From an uncultured Thiodictyon sp. (lineage in GTDB: Bacteria > Pseudomonadota > Gammaproteobacteria > Chromatiales > Chromatiaceae): 45,773 bases of DNA. Shown in pieces: positions 1 to 8,541 of the stretch. The position numbers and the translations under genes are program-made. Each line of letters begins with the position of its first letter. Within the stretch, counting starts at the first letter, position 1. Location of the stretch: the NCBI RefSeq assembly GCF_903828115.1, contig NZ_CAIKKU010000868.1, positions 1 through 45,773 of the forward strand, given 5' to 3'. The notes under the pieces were generated by a model. That model was not told the origin of the DNA and did not search any database. It saw nothing but the letters and a program-made list of their open reading frames with translations.

Positions 1-149
1 CCCTACGCGGCGCCGCGCCCGTAGGGTCCGCTGTGCGGACCACTCAGGCGTCCGCAGGAACCATGGTCAGGTTGGGCTTGGGACCGGACCCCACGCGGCT
101 GCTCCTCGGGCGAAGGACTGCATTCTAAGCCCATGCGGCTCCCGCGGAC
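1..149. repeat. Direct repeat, left copy (partner 2132-2279)
   Basis: About 148 bp nearly identical to 2132-2279, including the motifs GTAGGGTCCGCTGTGCGGAC and CATTCTAAGCCCATGCGGCT. The copy touches the window edge, so its true left end is unknown. Together with the right copy it brackets a truncated helicase and an Rpn-family nuclease gene, and it supplies the stop codon of the truncated helicase reading frame. Confidence 0.8.
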
Positions 150-1000
150 GCCGGCAGCAGTGCAGGCCGCCGGGCCATGCCGAACACGCCGGCCTTACTC
201 CAGGCACGGACGGCGTCCTTCTGATAGGGCCGCAGTTCGAGCCCGGCGGGCGGGGTCAAGGTGGCGCCGGGGCCGGGCTCGCGGACCTGGTTGGGGTCGA
301 TGCCGGGCGGGGGTTGGTCGGGGTTGCGGTAGCGTTCCAGGAGGACGCGGCTGGCCTGGCTGAAGTCGATGATGGAGAGGCCCGGGACCTGGCCGGTCCA
401 CAGGGATTCAAAGTCGTCGATGGCGGCCTGGACCCGGCCTTCCAGGTCCTGCCAGGAGCGGAACACGTCCAGGTGCTCGAAGTTCTCGACCAGGCCCCCG
501 GCGGTCTCGTTGGCGGAGCCGGAGAAGCTGACGTGGTGGCCGCGGTCGTCGGAGAAGACGCCGGTCTTGGCGTGGAAGAGACCGCGGGCGTAGCTCCCCT
601 GCGGGGTGACGCGCAGTGCGAGCTTGATCTCCAAGAGGCCGGCGGCGGCGAGCCAGGCGAGCGCGTTGAGCCGGTCCCTGATCAGGGCGTCTTCGATCTC
701 GGCCAGGCTGCGGGCGGCGATGGTGCGAAGGCAAGCTGCCGGGGTGTCGTGGGCGCGTTCCAGGGCGGCGCAGTCGTCCGGTTCCAGGTGTGGGGAGACG
801 ATGAGACGCATCCGCCCGCGCCGCAGCGCCAGGCTCGCGACCCCGCGGGCGGCGAGCGCGAGGCCGCTGCTGGTGAAATAGCCGGCGGCGCGGCGGTAGA
901 GGACGGCGGCCTCGAGACAGGGGACGAAGAAGCCGTGGACCAGGTCGTCGCGGCCGGTGCGGTAGGTGAGTTGCAGCGGGAGGTCGGTCAGGTTGGGCAC
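125..1000 (-). pseudogene. PLD-domain DEAD/DEAH helicase, 3'-truncated
   Basis: The 291 residues match the N-terminal part of large helicases that begin with a phospholipase-D-like nuclease domain. Visible are a FHAKTGVF stretch followed by FSGSANETAGG, the HxK...S/N pattern of PLD-type active sites, and near the end LRPYQKDAVRAW, which is where the helicase Q-motif region normally begins. All helicase motifs (Walker A, DEAH and later) are missing: the frame runs into the 148-bp repeat and stops there. The start is a GTG at 1000. Full-length relatives usually exceed 800 residues, so this is a remnant or at best a free PLD domain. Such proteins are common in restriction and defence loci. Confidence 0.65.
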
Positions 1001-1066
1001 TGGGTGATCGGGTGTATTGGGGCAGTAGGTTGGCGACGCGTCCGGTTACTGCTGCCAGGCGGCGGC

Positions 1067-2047
1067 TCAGTGTTGGCGGAGCCAGGCTTCGAGGTCGGCG
1101 ACGGCGGTGAAGTCGAGCAGCGCCTCACCCAGGTCTTCGCTTCGCTCCAGCGGCAAGTCGGCGATACGCTCCGCAATCTCGGAAGACAGTGAGCCGAAGC
1201 GGCGCCGCAGTTGTCTTTGCACCAGGGCCGAGGCTTCCATCTGGCGGCCTTCCTCATGGCCTTCCAGATGACCCCGTTGGTACCCGATACGTTCGACAGA
1301 GGTGACGTAAGGCATGGTCTTGTTGCACTCCAGGGTGGTGAGTTCCTGCCAGAGCTTGGTTTCCAACTCGGCGGGCAGGCGCATCATCCAGTCGATAACG
1401 GCGAACAGGTCGATGATCCTTTGACGGTCCCAGTCCCGTTCATAGAGTAACTGGGCGAGGCGCCATTTTGCCGCATATCTGCGCTCGGCGTCGCCGCGCG
1501 TCTGGCGGGTGAGCAGATGCGCGGCGGTGACCAGGGCGAAGGGGTTGGGGTCTTCCAACAGGGCTTCCAGGCGGGGCGCATAGTCGAGGAGTTTGACCAG
1601 CGGGTACTCCAAGACGAGCCGACAGCCGAACAGGTCCCAGCCGAAGGCGCCCGGACGCCAGTTTGGGCTGTCGTCCGCGAGCACGGCGAGGCTGGCGACG
1701 GGTCGGTCGTAGCGTTGGAAAATCCGACAGTTGTAGGTGAACATGCGCTTGGGGAAGGCGCTGTCGTGGCCGCCCTGGATCTCGATATGGATGTAGACCC
1801 AGTCCTCTGCGCCGTCAAGGCGGTGGACGCAGACCAGCTTGTCGACGAAGCGCTTGCCCACCTCGGCGTCCTGGACCACTTGGGCCAACTCCTTGTCCAG
1901 GAACTGGTACCCGCGGCTCCAGTCGATTTGCGCGTAGGCGGTCGGGAAGTAGAAGGCGAGGAACTCCGGGAAGTGGTGCTCCAGGGCGTTCTTCCAGGGG
2001 GTGTCGTTGTCGGCCGTGGGGGTGGGCTGGTCGGGGCGCTCGGCCAT
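1067..2047 (-). CDS. Rpn-family PD-(D/E)XK nuclease with C-terminal DUF4351
   Basis: This is a 326-residue protein of the Rpn (recombination-promoting nuclease, transposase-like) family. The middle carries HIEIQGGHD, the (D/E)xK-type active-site strand in its E-x-Q form, after an N-terminal WKNALEHHFPEFLAFYFP segment typical of the family. The last 60 or so residues (QLRRRFG, then ERIADLPLE, LGEALLDF and a final WLRQH) are a DUF4351 tail. The ATG at 2047 is preferred over upstream starts because the family begins close to it and the upstream part lies inside the hairpin repeat. Rpn proteins are reported to stimulate RecA-independent recombination; the role here is inferred. The gene lies between two direct repeats. 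Confidence 0.75.
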   Translation of the reverse strand: MAERPDQPTPTADNDTPWKNALEHHFPEFLAFYFPTAYAQIDWSRGYQFLDKELAQVVQDAEVGKRFVDKLVCVHRLDGAEDWVYIHIEIQGGHDSAFPKRMFTYNCRIFQRYDRPVASLAVLADDSPNWRPGAFGWDLFGCRLVLEYPLVKLLDYAPRLEALLEDPNPFALVTAAHLLTRQTRGDAERRYAAKWRLAQLLYERDWDRQRIIDLFAVIDWMMRLPAELETKLWQELTTLECNKTMPYVTSVERIGYQRGHLEGHEEGRQMEASALVQRQLRRRFGSLSSEIAERIADLPLERSEDLGEALLDFTAVADLEAWLRQH

Positions 2048-2115
2048 GGTTGAATCTCGGGTTCGTCGGGGCCTTGTGATCATGGTGCCGGGCGCTACGT
2101 TGACGGCGAGGGCGC

Positions 2116-2173
2116 TGGTCCGCACAGCGGACCCTACGCGGCGCAGCTTCCGTAGGGTCCGCTGTGCGGACCA
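2116..2173. repeat. Perfect 23-bp inverted repeat
   Basis: Two 23-bp arms (2116-2138 and 2151-2173), perfectly complementary, are separated by a 12-bp loop. The arm begins TGGTCCGCACAGCGGACC. The right arm recurs at 20-42 in the left direct repeat. It lies upstream of the Rpn gene on that gene's strand and could act as a hairpin in RNA or as a mobile-element end. Confidence 0.85.
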
Positions 2174-2279
2174 CTGGGCGTCGGCAGGAACCATGGTCAG
2201 GCCGGGTGTGGGACCGGACCCCAGGCGGCTGCTTCTCGGGCGAAGGACTGCATTCTAAGCCCATGCGGCTCCCGCGGAC
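2132..2279. repeat. Direct repeat, right copy
   Basis: Partner of 1-149, with roughly 90 percent identity by eye. Its right end (CCCGCGGAC) stops four bases short of the stop codon of the neighbouring secreted nuclease gene. Confidence 0.8.
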
Positions 2280-2282
2280 AGA

Positions 2283-3164
2283 TCAAGGCGAAGTCTTTAC
2301 CCATGGGCGGATCTTCTCCAGCATCTTCCCGCCGATGCCCCTCACCCGCAAGAGATCTTCGACGCGCTGGTATGGGCGCCCCGCGATGATGGCATCGGCA
2401 GTCGCTTCGCCGACCCTGGGGATGCCCATCAGTTCATCTCTGGCCGCAGAATTGACATCCACCATCTGCGTGGGCTGCTTCGACTGCTGGTGCACAGTGG
2501 CAATACGGGTTTCCGAATCCTCCACTCGCTCGGCGCGACGCTCCTCCGCCAGGGCATCCCAATCGGTGTAGGCCCAGACCCCTTTGCGTTTATTGGCCGC
2601 CAGCAGTTCACTGTCGCGCAGGGCTGCCCGATAGTCTTCCTTGCTCAATCCCTTCGGCGTCGCACGATAGACGCCAAAGGCGCGGGCATGCCCCGCGGAA
2701 ACCAGCGATGCGGCAAGGTCCTCGCCGTGGGCGGTGGTAACGAATGCATAAATGCGCTGGTACCTGGCGTCACCTTTGGCATCGGAAAACGCGGTGTGCA
2801 CTGTGAAGGGTTGCGCCAACAGTGAACGTACCACGGCGGCTGCGGCCTCCCCCAGGGATTTTGCCAGTTCGATCGACGCGGTCGGCGTTCCGCCGTAAGC
2901 GGAAATCCCGAAATACCGTCGCTGGGCACGCAGGCGCCTGGCGTCGACATCATCCGTAACATGCCACTCCAGGCAATCCGCACCATACAGGCGCAGCGTG
3001 TGTTGCGTTCCGTCCGGAAACCGCGCCGGGAAGCTGTCGCCATCCGCCCATGCGGCTGGCACCAAGCGAACATTCTCGATGGTTTGCAGATCAGCGGCAA
3101 CGCCGAATCCGTTCAGAAAGATAAGGACGCAGAGCAGTGTCGAGCGGATTGCGGCGCAGATCAT
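2283..3164 (-). CDS. Secreted staphylococcal-nuclease-like protein with helix-hairpin-helix tail
   Basis: A signal peptide (ICAAIRSTLLCVLIFLNG, cleaved near GVAADL) is followed by an SNase/TNase fold: DGDSFPARF, HTLRLYGADCLEW, RYQRIYAFV, LVSAGHARAFG and LAANKRKGVWAY are in the right order. The C-terminal 60 residues (VDVNSAARDELMGIPRVG...ADAIIAGRPY...LLRVRGIGGKMLEKI) form a ComEA-type double helix-hairpin-helix that binds DNA. It is expected to be an exported, calcium-dependent DNA/RNA endonuclease used for defence, nutrition or processing of incoming DNA. The ATG at 3164 puts the signal peptide at the N-terminus; an upstream start at 3200 is possible. The usual Asp/Glu pocket is written ADCLEW rather than IDAPE, so some catalytic residues deserve checking. 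Confidence 0.8.
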   Translation of the reverse strand: MICAAIRSTLLCVLIFLNGFGVAADLQTIENVRLVPAAWADGDSFPARFPDGTQHTLRLYGADCLEWHVTDDVDARRLRAQRRYFGISAYGGTPTASIELAKSLGEAAAAVVRSLLAQPFTVHTAFSDAKGDARYQRIYAFVTTAHGEDLAASLVSAGHARAFGVYRATPKGLSKEDYRAALRDSELLAANKRKGVWAYTDWDALAEERRAERVEDSETRIATVHQQSKQPTQMVDVNSAARDELMGIPRVGEATADAIIAGRPYQRVEDLLRVRGIGGKMLEKIRPWVKTSP

Positions 3165-3218
3165 GATATGAAGCGAATCCACTGACCCAGTCTGAAACAT
3201 GGCAGCTTGCCCGGTCGC

Positions 3219-3241
3219 GTCGCGGCTGAAGCCGCTCCCAC
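3219..3241. repeat. REP-like element
   Basis: GTCGCGGCTGAAGCCGCTCC plus CAC, an imperfect palindrome that recurs at 7463-7485, 7512-7534, 24680-24702 and 24850-24872. It resembles the REP sequences of Pseudomonas in base pattern. Confidence 0.75.
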
Positions 3242-3271
3242 GGGCCTGAGCCTTGGAGGGGCGTGGCGGAC

Positions 3272-3300
3272 GCCGCCGCGTCAGGGGATGACGCGGCGGC
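3272..3300 (-). terminator. Strong hairpin after hflC
   Basis: A perfect 12-bp stem (GCCGCCGCGTCA and TGACGCGGCGGC) with a 5-base loop begins 8 bases after the hflC stop on the transcribed strand. No T-tract follows, so it may act as an mRNA-stabilising 3' end or a rho-assisted stop rather than a classical intrinsic terminator. Confidence 0.55.
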
Positions 3301-3307
3301 CTGGCGG

Positions 3308-4195
3308 CTACTGCGGGGCCTTGCCGTCCTGGTTGCGGAAGAAGCGGAAGAACTCGGAGTCGGGCTGCAGGACCATCATGTCGCCGCCGGGGCCGAAGGC
3401 GCCGCGGTAGGCGTTGAGGCTGCGGTAGAAGGAATAGAAGTCCGGGTTGGCGCTGAAGGCGGCGGCATAGATGTCGGTCGCCTTGGCGTCGCCCTCGCCG
3501 CGGGCCTCCTCGGACTCCTTGTAGGCCTCGGCCAGGATGACGGTGCGCTGACGGTCGGCATCGGCGCGGATGCGCTCCCCCGCCTCCTTGCCCTTGGCGC
3601 GCAGGTCGCTCGCGACCCGCTCACGCTCGGCGCGCATCCGCATGTACACCGATTCGCTGACCTCCGGCGGCAGGTCGATCTTCTTGACCCGCACGTCGAT
3701 CACCTCCACCCCCAGGGTATTGGCCTGGAGGTCGGCCTTCTTGGTCAACTCGGCCATCAGCTCGGTGCGCTCCTCGGACACGACCTCCTGGATGGTCCGT
3801 CGCCCGAATTCCTCGCGCAGACTGCCGCCGATGCGCTCCCCCAGAAGCTTGGCGGTGCGGCTGGAACTGCCGCTGGTGGAGCGGAAGAACTGCGCGGGGT
3901 TGCTGATCCGCCACTTCACGTAGTAATCGACGATGACCGCCTTCTGCTCCACCGTGAGATAGCGCTGGGGGGACGAGTCCAGGGTCTGGATGCGGCGATC
4001 GAAGAGCTTGATCTCGTTCAGCAACGGCACCTTGAAGTGCAGTCCGGGCGTATAGTCGGTACCGGTGATCTCGCCCAGGCGCAGCTTGATGGCGGTCTGC
4101 CACTCGTTGACGATGAAGGTCGATGACCAGATCAACAGCAGCAGACCGACCAGGACGGCCGGCAGGAAGTTCTTGTACTTGCTTATCATGTCCAT
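3308..4195 (-). CDS. hflC: Protease modulator HflC
   Basis: Membrane-anchored SPFH/prohibitin-family protein that with HflK forms the large periplasmic-facing complex around FtsH and modulates its proteolysis of membrane and regulatory proteins. One N-terminal transmembrane segment (about residues 7-27, FLPAVLVGLLLLIWS) precedes a complete SPFH domain and an Ala/Glu-rich helical region (AEAYKESEEARGEGDAKA). It has 295 residues, the normal family length. The ATG at 4195 shares one base with the hflK stop (TGATG), so the two are translationally coupled; a TTG one codon upstream is not needed. It is the last gene of the superoperon. Confidence 0.96.
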   Translation of the reverse strand: MDMISKYKNFLPAVLVGLLLLIWSSTFIVNEWQTAIKLRLGEITGTDYTPGLHFKVPLLNEIKLFDRRIQTLDSSPQRYLTVEQKAVIVDYYVKWRISNPAQFFRSTSGSSSRTAKLLGERIGGSLREEFGRRTIQEVVSEERTELMAELTKKADLQANTLGVEVIDVRVKKIDLPPEVSESVYMRMRAERERVASDLRAKGKEAGERIRADADRQRTVILAEAYKESEEARGEGDAKATDIYAAAFSANPDFYSFYRSLNAYRGAFGPGGDMMVLQPDSEFFRFFRNQDGKAPQ

Positions 4196-5361
4196 CAACG
4201 CGCCCTCCGGTCACGATCAACGGGGCGGGCGACCGCCGGGCGGGGCTCGGCTTCCGCCGGCGCGGCGGGCGGCGGGGGCGCCGTCACGCCCGTCGTCTGA
4301 CGATTCCGCATCAGTTGATCGAGCGGCAGGTACAGATTGCTGGCCCCCTCCTTAACGTCGAGCACCACCTTGTTGGTACCACTCAAGACCTCCTGCATGG
4401 TGTCGAGATACAGCCGCTCGCGCGTCACCTCGGGCGCCTTGAGATAAGCCGCCAGCACCGAGGTGAAGCGCGACGCCTCGCCCTCGGATTCCGCGACCAC
4501 CTTGTCCCGATAGGCCTTGGCATCGGCGATGATACGGGCGGCCTCGCCGCGCGCCTGGGGCAGGACCTGATTGGAGTAGGCCTCGGCCTGGTTCTCCGAG
4601 CGCTGCTTGTCCTCACGCGCCTTGATCGCGTCGTCGAAGGCCTCCTTGACCTGCTCCGGCGGCTTGGCCGGCTGCATGTTGACGGAGGTCACCTTAAGAC
4701 CGGTCTTGTAGAGGTCCAGAAGCTCCTGCACCCGCTCCCTGATGATCGTCTCGATAGCCTCGCGGCCGTCGGTCAGGATGAAGTCCAGCTTGCTGCCGCC
4801 GATGGTCTTGCGCACCACGGTCTCGGTCGCATCCTTGATGGAGCGCTCCGGGCTCTGGTCTTGGAACAGAAACTGGGCGGGGTCCTGGACCAGCGACTGG
4901 ATCGTCAACTCCACGTCGACAATGTTCTCGTCCTTGGTCAGCATGGCCGCCTGGTGGCTGAAGGTCGATACCTCGTCCACGTTGACCTTCTCGACCGTTT
5001 CAAAGGGATAGGGGATCAGCCAGTGCGGCCCCGGGTCCGTGGTGTCCAGATACTTGCCGAAACGCATCACCACGCCGCGCTCCGCCGGCGCCACGATGTA
5101 GAGACCGGTGGCGAGCCACGCCAGGACCAACACCCCGACGATGATGGCGACGGTGCGCGCCGCCAGGGCCCCGCCGGGGAGATTGAAGCCCCCGCCGCCG
5201 CCTGAGCCGCCGTTACCGCCGGACTTGTTCCCGCCGAACAGTCCGCCGAGCTTTTCCTGGAGCTTGCGTACGACCTCATCGAGGTCGGGCGGCCCTTGGT
5301 CGCCGCCGCTCTTGCCGCTCCAGGGGTCTTTGTTGCCGCCACCTGGCTCATTCCAGGCCAT
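4195..5361 (-). CDS. hflK: FtsH protease activity modulator HflK
   Basis: Partner of HflC in the HflKC-FtsH complex. The N-terminus is glycine-rich (GGGNKDPWSGKSGGDQG, and a second run before the membrane), then a single transmembrane segment at about residues 68-92 (TVAIIVGVLVLAWLATGLYIV), an SPFH domain (RGVVMRFGKYLDTTDPGPHW, DEVSTFSHQAAMLTKDENIV) and the Ala/Glu-rich C-terminal helices. The 388 residues match the usual length. A GGAG ribosome site sits 7 bases before the ATG. A gap of about 230 bp separates it from hflX, longer than in many relatives, and may hold its own promoter. Confidence 0.96.
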   Translation of the reverse strand: MAWNEPGGGNKDPWSGKSGGDQGPPDLDEVVRKLQEKLGGLFGGNKSGGNGGSGGGGGFNLPGGALAARTVAIIVGVLVLAWLATGLYIVAPAERGVVMRFGKYLDTTDPGPHWLIPYPFETVEKVNVDEVSTFSHQAAMLTKDENIVDVELTIQSLVQDPAQFLFQDQSPERSIKDATETVVRKTIGGSKLDFILTDGREAIETIIRERVQELLDLYKTGLKVTSVNMQPAKPPEQVKEAFDDAIKAREDKQRSENQAEAYSNQVLPQARGEAARIIADAKAYRDKVVAESEGEASRFTSVLAAYLKAPEVTRERLYLDTMQEVLSGTNKVVLDVKEGASNLYLPLDQLMRNRQTTGVTAPPPPAAPAEAEPRPAVARPVDRDRRAR

Positions 5362-5592
5362 AGAAACTCCGTCTGTCGTAAGTCAGCGTCAGTGATTGGG
5401 GAAGCCCCGAGCGGCGCGCGCGCCGGACTGAGGCCGTGTATGGACCATACCGCGACCGGGATCGCCGAGCGCCAGTCAGCAAGATGCCGACGATACCGGC
5501 CGAATCAAGCATCGCACACCGGGTCGCGCCGCGACACCGGACCGCCGATTGTAGGCAGCGGACCGCCGCGGCGCAAACCCGGCACGCGTGAG

Positions 5593-6918
5593 TCACTCCG
5601 GGGTTTCAGGTTCTTCGTCGCCCCCGCCCTCCTGGTCCAGCCCGAGTTGGTCCGCCAGACCCGGCGCCTGCGCCGCCAGGCGCCGCAGGTCGCCCGGGGC
5701 GATCAGTATCTCCATACGCGACCCCCCAAGGTCATCGGGCTCATCGGCCAGGACGCCGGCATGGGCGTAGATCCAGGCGCGCAGCCGGGCGTCCTGCGGA
5801 CCCAGGAGCAGGCTACGGGGCGAGCGCGCCCCGTCGATCAGTTCCGCCACGGCCGTCAACAGCAGGTCGATCCCGGCCCCGGAGGCGGCCGACAGCCAGA
5901 CCCGCACCGGCGTCCCGGCGGCATCGCGCTCCAACCGTGGGGGTTCGTCGTCCAGCAGATCGATCTTGTTCCAGACCTCCAGGCGCGGCAGTTCCAGACT
6001 CCCGATCTCCGCCAGGACCGTCTCCACATCGGCGATCAGACGCGCGCGATGGGGGGCCGAGGCATCCACCACATGCAGCAGCAGGGCGGCGTTGCGGGTC
6101 TCCTCCAGGGTGGCGCGGAAGGCCGCCACCAGCTCGTGGGGGAGTCGGCTGACGAAGCCCACGGTGTCGGCCAGCAGGGCCCGCCCGCCGTCCGGCAGGG
6201 CGAGCCGCCGCAGCGTCGGGTCCAGGGTGGCGAAGAGTTGATCGGCCTCGTACACCCCCGCCTCGGTCAGGCGATTGAACAGGGTGGACTTGCCGGCATT
6301 GGTGTAACCGACGAGCGAGATCACCGCGAGTTCCGCCTTGTCGCGGGCGCGCCGCCCCTGGGCGCGTTGCGTCTGGATCTGGTCGAGCCGTTGATTGAGC
6401 AGCGCGATGCGCTTGGCCAGGAGCCGACGGTCGGTCTCGAGTTGGGTCTCGCCCGGACCGCGCAGGCCAATGCCGCCCTTCTGGCGCTCCAGGTGGGTCC
6501 AGCCGCGCACCAGGCGGGTCGAGAGATGGCGCAACTGGGCCAGTTCCACCTGGAGCTTGCCCTCGAAGGAACGCGCCCGCTGGGCGAAGATATCCAGGAT
6601 CAGACCGGTGCGGTCCACCACCCGGCACTCGAGCAGACGCTCCAGGTTGCGCTCCTGGGCCGGGGAGAGCGGGTGGGCGAAGACCGCGAGCTCAGCCCCG
6701 GTCGCTGCCACCAGGTCCTTCAACTCCACGGCCTTACCGCTGCCGATGAAGAGCCGCGCGTCGGGCACCTTGCGGCTGCCCCCCAAGGCGCCGACCACCA
6801 GGGCACCGGCGGAGCTGGCCAGCAGCGCAAATTCCTCACGCTCATCGGGCTCGGCCGTGCCGCCCAAGTCCAGGTGGACCAGGATGGCGCGCTCGCCGGA
6901 ACTCGGCCGGTCGATCAC
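5593..6918 (-). CDS. hflX: Ribosome-associated GTPase HflX
   Basis: GTPase that binds the 50S subunit and rescues stalled or heat-damaged ribosomes. The N-terminal HflX domain contains FIGSGKAVEL, and the coiled linker has the RGPGETQLETDRR signature. The G domain shows G1 GYTNAGKST (204-212), G3 DTVGF (251-255) and G4 NKID (317-320). Length 441 is typical. The start is a GTG at 6918, 15 bases after the hfq stop, because no ATG lies near. The order hfq-hflX-hflK-hflC is the conserved gammaproteobacterial arrangement. Confidence 0.95.
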   Translation of the reverse strand: MIDRPSSGERAILVHLDLGGTAEPDEREEFALLASSAGALVVGALGGSRKVPDARLFIGSGKAVELKDLVAATGAELAVFAHPLSPAQERNLERLLECRVVDRTGLILDIFAQRARSFEGKLQVELAQLRHLSTRLVRGWTHLERQKGGIGLRGPGETQLETDRRLLAKRIALLNQRLDQIQTQRAQGRRARDKAELAVISLVGYTNAGKSTLFNRLTEAGVYEADQLFATLDPTLRRLALPDGGRALLADTVGFVSRLPHELVAAFRATLEETRNAALLLHVVDASAPHRARLIADVETVLAEIGSLELPRLEVWNKIDLLDDEPPRLERDAAGTPVRVWLSAASGAGIDLLLTAVAELIDGARSPRSLLLGPQDARLRAWIYAHAGVLADEPDDLGGSRMEILIAPGDLRRLAAQAPGLADQLGLDQEGGGDEEPETPE

Positions 6919-6933
6919 GACAGAACCGGTGCC

Positions 6934-7185
6934 CTAGGCATTCCCGGGCTCGTCGAGTTCGTCTCCGGTCGGGGGCAGCTTGACGTTGCGGGCCGGCACC
7001 ACGGTGGAGATCGCGTGCTTGTAGATCATCTGACTAACATTGTTCTTGAGCAGCACGACGAACTGGTCGAAGGACTCGATCTGGCCCTGGAGCTTGATCC
7101 CATTGACCAGAAAGATCGACACCGGGATGCGCTCCTTGCGCAGGGCGTTGAGGAAGGGGTCTTGCAGGCTTTGGCCCTTGGACAT
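6934..7185 (-). CDS. hfq: RNA chaperone Hfq
   Basis: Hexameric Sm-like protein that pairs small RNAs with mRNAs. The 83 residues contain the N-terminal [20 protein letters not shown], Sm1 ([18 protein letters not shown]) and the Sm2 signature YKHAIST, all nearly identical to the enterobacterial protein; the disordered C-terminus is short. AAGGAG lies 8 bases before the ATG. The 368-bp region upstream, filled with repeats, separates it from miaA and is large enough for its own promoter, as in other bacteria. Confidence 0.98.
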   Translation of the reverse strand: MSKGQSLQDPFLNALRKERIPVSIFLVNGIKLQGQIESFDQFVVLLKNNVSQMIYKHAISTVVPARNVKLPPTGDELDEPGNA

Positions 7186-7553
7186 GGCTTTGGCTCCTTG
7201 TTGTAGTCGCTACCGTGAGGATTTGCCCGGCTTGAATGCCTGACCGACCGCGACTGGCGCGGGCGTCGGCGTGCGTGGTCTGCAGCCGGGACCTGCCGAG
7301 CCACGCAATCGAATTCTCTTAAGTGTATCGCCTTTGCCGTCTCTCGGGGCGCCCGATCATCCTGGAAAGAGTGGTCGGTGGTCAGTGGTCAGTGGTCAGC
7401 GATCAGCCGTCAGCGATCAGCCGTCAGCTAAACGTGCGTCAGTGCCGTCAGGCCCGGCCCCGGTGGGAGCGGCGTCAGCCGCGACGCGACCGCGCAAGCG
7501 GCCGTGGCCTCGTCGCGGCTGAAGCCGCTCCCACGCGATCATTACAAGCCCCC
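7186..7553. other. hfq-miaA intergenic region with tandem and REP repeats
   Basis: No gene is supported here. From 7373 to 7428 is a run of short related units (GTCAGTG and GATCAGCCGTCAGC). From 7463 to 7534 are two REP-like elements in opposite orientation. The part next to hfq should contain its promoter, but I see no clear consensus boxes. Confidence 0.7.
7463..7534. repeat. REPIN-like inverted pair of REP elements
   Basis: GTGGGAGCGGCGTCAGCCGC plus GAC (7463-7485) is followed by its inverted partner at 7512-7534 with a 26-bp spacer. Two inverted REPs this close form the doublet known as a REPIN, a unit moved in trans by RAYT transposases in other genomes. Confidence 0.7.
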
Positions 7554-8516
7554 TCACGGCCGGTCGCGCCGGGCCGCGATCAACGCCAGTGCCCGCGCCA
7601 GCGGCTCCCCCTCGTCGGGCAACCAATGACAATCGGCCTCGGCACGCAACCAGGTGAACTGGCGTTTTGCCAGTTGTCGGGTCGCGACGATGCCGCGGTG
7701 CAGCATTTCATCGAAACTGTACTCTCCCAAGAGGAATTTCAAGACCTGCCGATAGCCTACGCAGCGCATGGACGGCAGTTCCGCCGTCAGGTCGCCGCGC
7801 GCCCAGAGGCCCTGCACCTCCGCGACCAGGCCCTGCTCCACCATAGCGCGGAAGCGCCGCTCGATGCGCCCGTGCAGGGTCTGGCGGTCCGTCGGCGCCC
7901 GCACCAGCTTAAGCAATCGATAGGGCAAGTCGCCGCCCTCCCCGTTACCGCGCCCGATCAGGGTGCTCATGGGCTCGCCGGTGACGGCGTAGACCTCCAG
8001 GGCACGCTGGATGCGCTGGGGGTCGTTGGGGTGAATCAGGGCCGCCGTGGGCGGGTCCACCAAGGCCAGCCGCCGGTGCAGTGCCGCCCACCCGAGCCGC
8101 TCGCCCTCCTCCAGCAGAGCCGCACGGATCGGCGCGTCCGCATCCGGCAACCGCGCCAAACCCTGCTGGAGTCCGCGGAAATAGAGCATGGTGCCGCCCA
8201 CCAGCAAGGGGATACCGCCCCCGGCGCTGATCTCGCCCATCGCCGCCAGGGCCTCGGTGCGGAAGCGGGCGGTGGAATAGGACTCGCACGGGTCCAGGAT
8301 ATCGATCAACCGGTGGGGCGCCGCCGCCTGCACCTCCGGCCCCGGCTTGGCGGTGCCGATGTCCAGCCCCCGGTAGATCATGGCCGAGTCCACGCTGACG
8401 ATCGCGCACGGCAGGCGCTGCACCAGTTCCACCGCCAGTTCGGTCTTGCCGGCGGCGGTGGGGCCCATCAGGAGGATGGCGAGCGGGCGGGGGTCGGGGG
8501 CTGGTGAGGGGTCCAT
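7554..8516 (-). CDS. miaA: tRNA dimethylallyltransferase MiaA
   Basis: Transfers a dimethylallyl group from DMAPP to the N6 of A37 in tRNAs reading UNN codons. A P-loop GPTAAGKT occupies residues 18-25, followed by the [16 protein letters not shown] signature and the tRNA-binding insert. Later motifs include [13 protein letters not shown] and [12 protein letters not shown]. The protein has 320 residues from the ATG at 8516; an upstream in-frame TTG at 8537, only 4 bases after the preceding stop, would add seven residues. The close spacing to the upstream hypothetical gene suggests cotranscription. In relatives mutL precedes miaA directly; here about 2.2 kb of other sequence intervenes. Confidence 0.95.
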   Translation of the reverse strand: MDPSPAPDPRPLAILLMGPTAAGKTELAVELVQRLPCAIVSVDSAMIYRGLDIGTAKPGPEVQAAAPHRLIDILDPCESYSTARFRTEALAAMGEISAGGGIPLLVGGTMLYFRGLQQGLARLPDADAPIRAALLEEGERLGWAALHRRLALVDPPTAALIHPNDPQRIQRALEVYAVTGEPMSTLIGRGNGEGGDLPYRLLKLVRAPTDRQTLHGRIERRFRAMVEQGLVAEVQGLWARGDLTAELPSMRCVGYRQVLKFLLGEYSFDEMLHRGIVATRQLAKRQFTWLRAEADCHWLPDEGEPLARALALIAARRDRP

Positions 8517-8541
8517 CGCTGGGTCTTCGGCGTTCAAGGGT

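Noticed and set aside
5296-7206. Plus-strand reading frame of 636 codons
   Set aside because: It spans the opposite strand of hflX and hfq, both certain, and its composition (Gly, Gln, Arg rich) is typical of an antisense frame.
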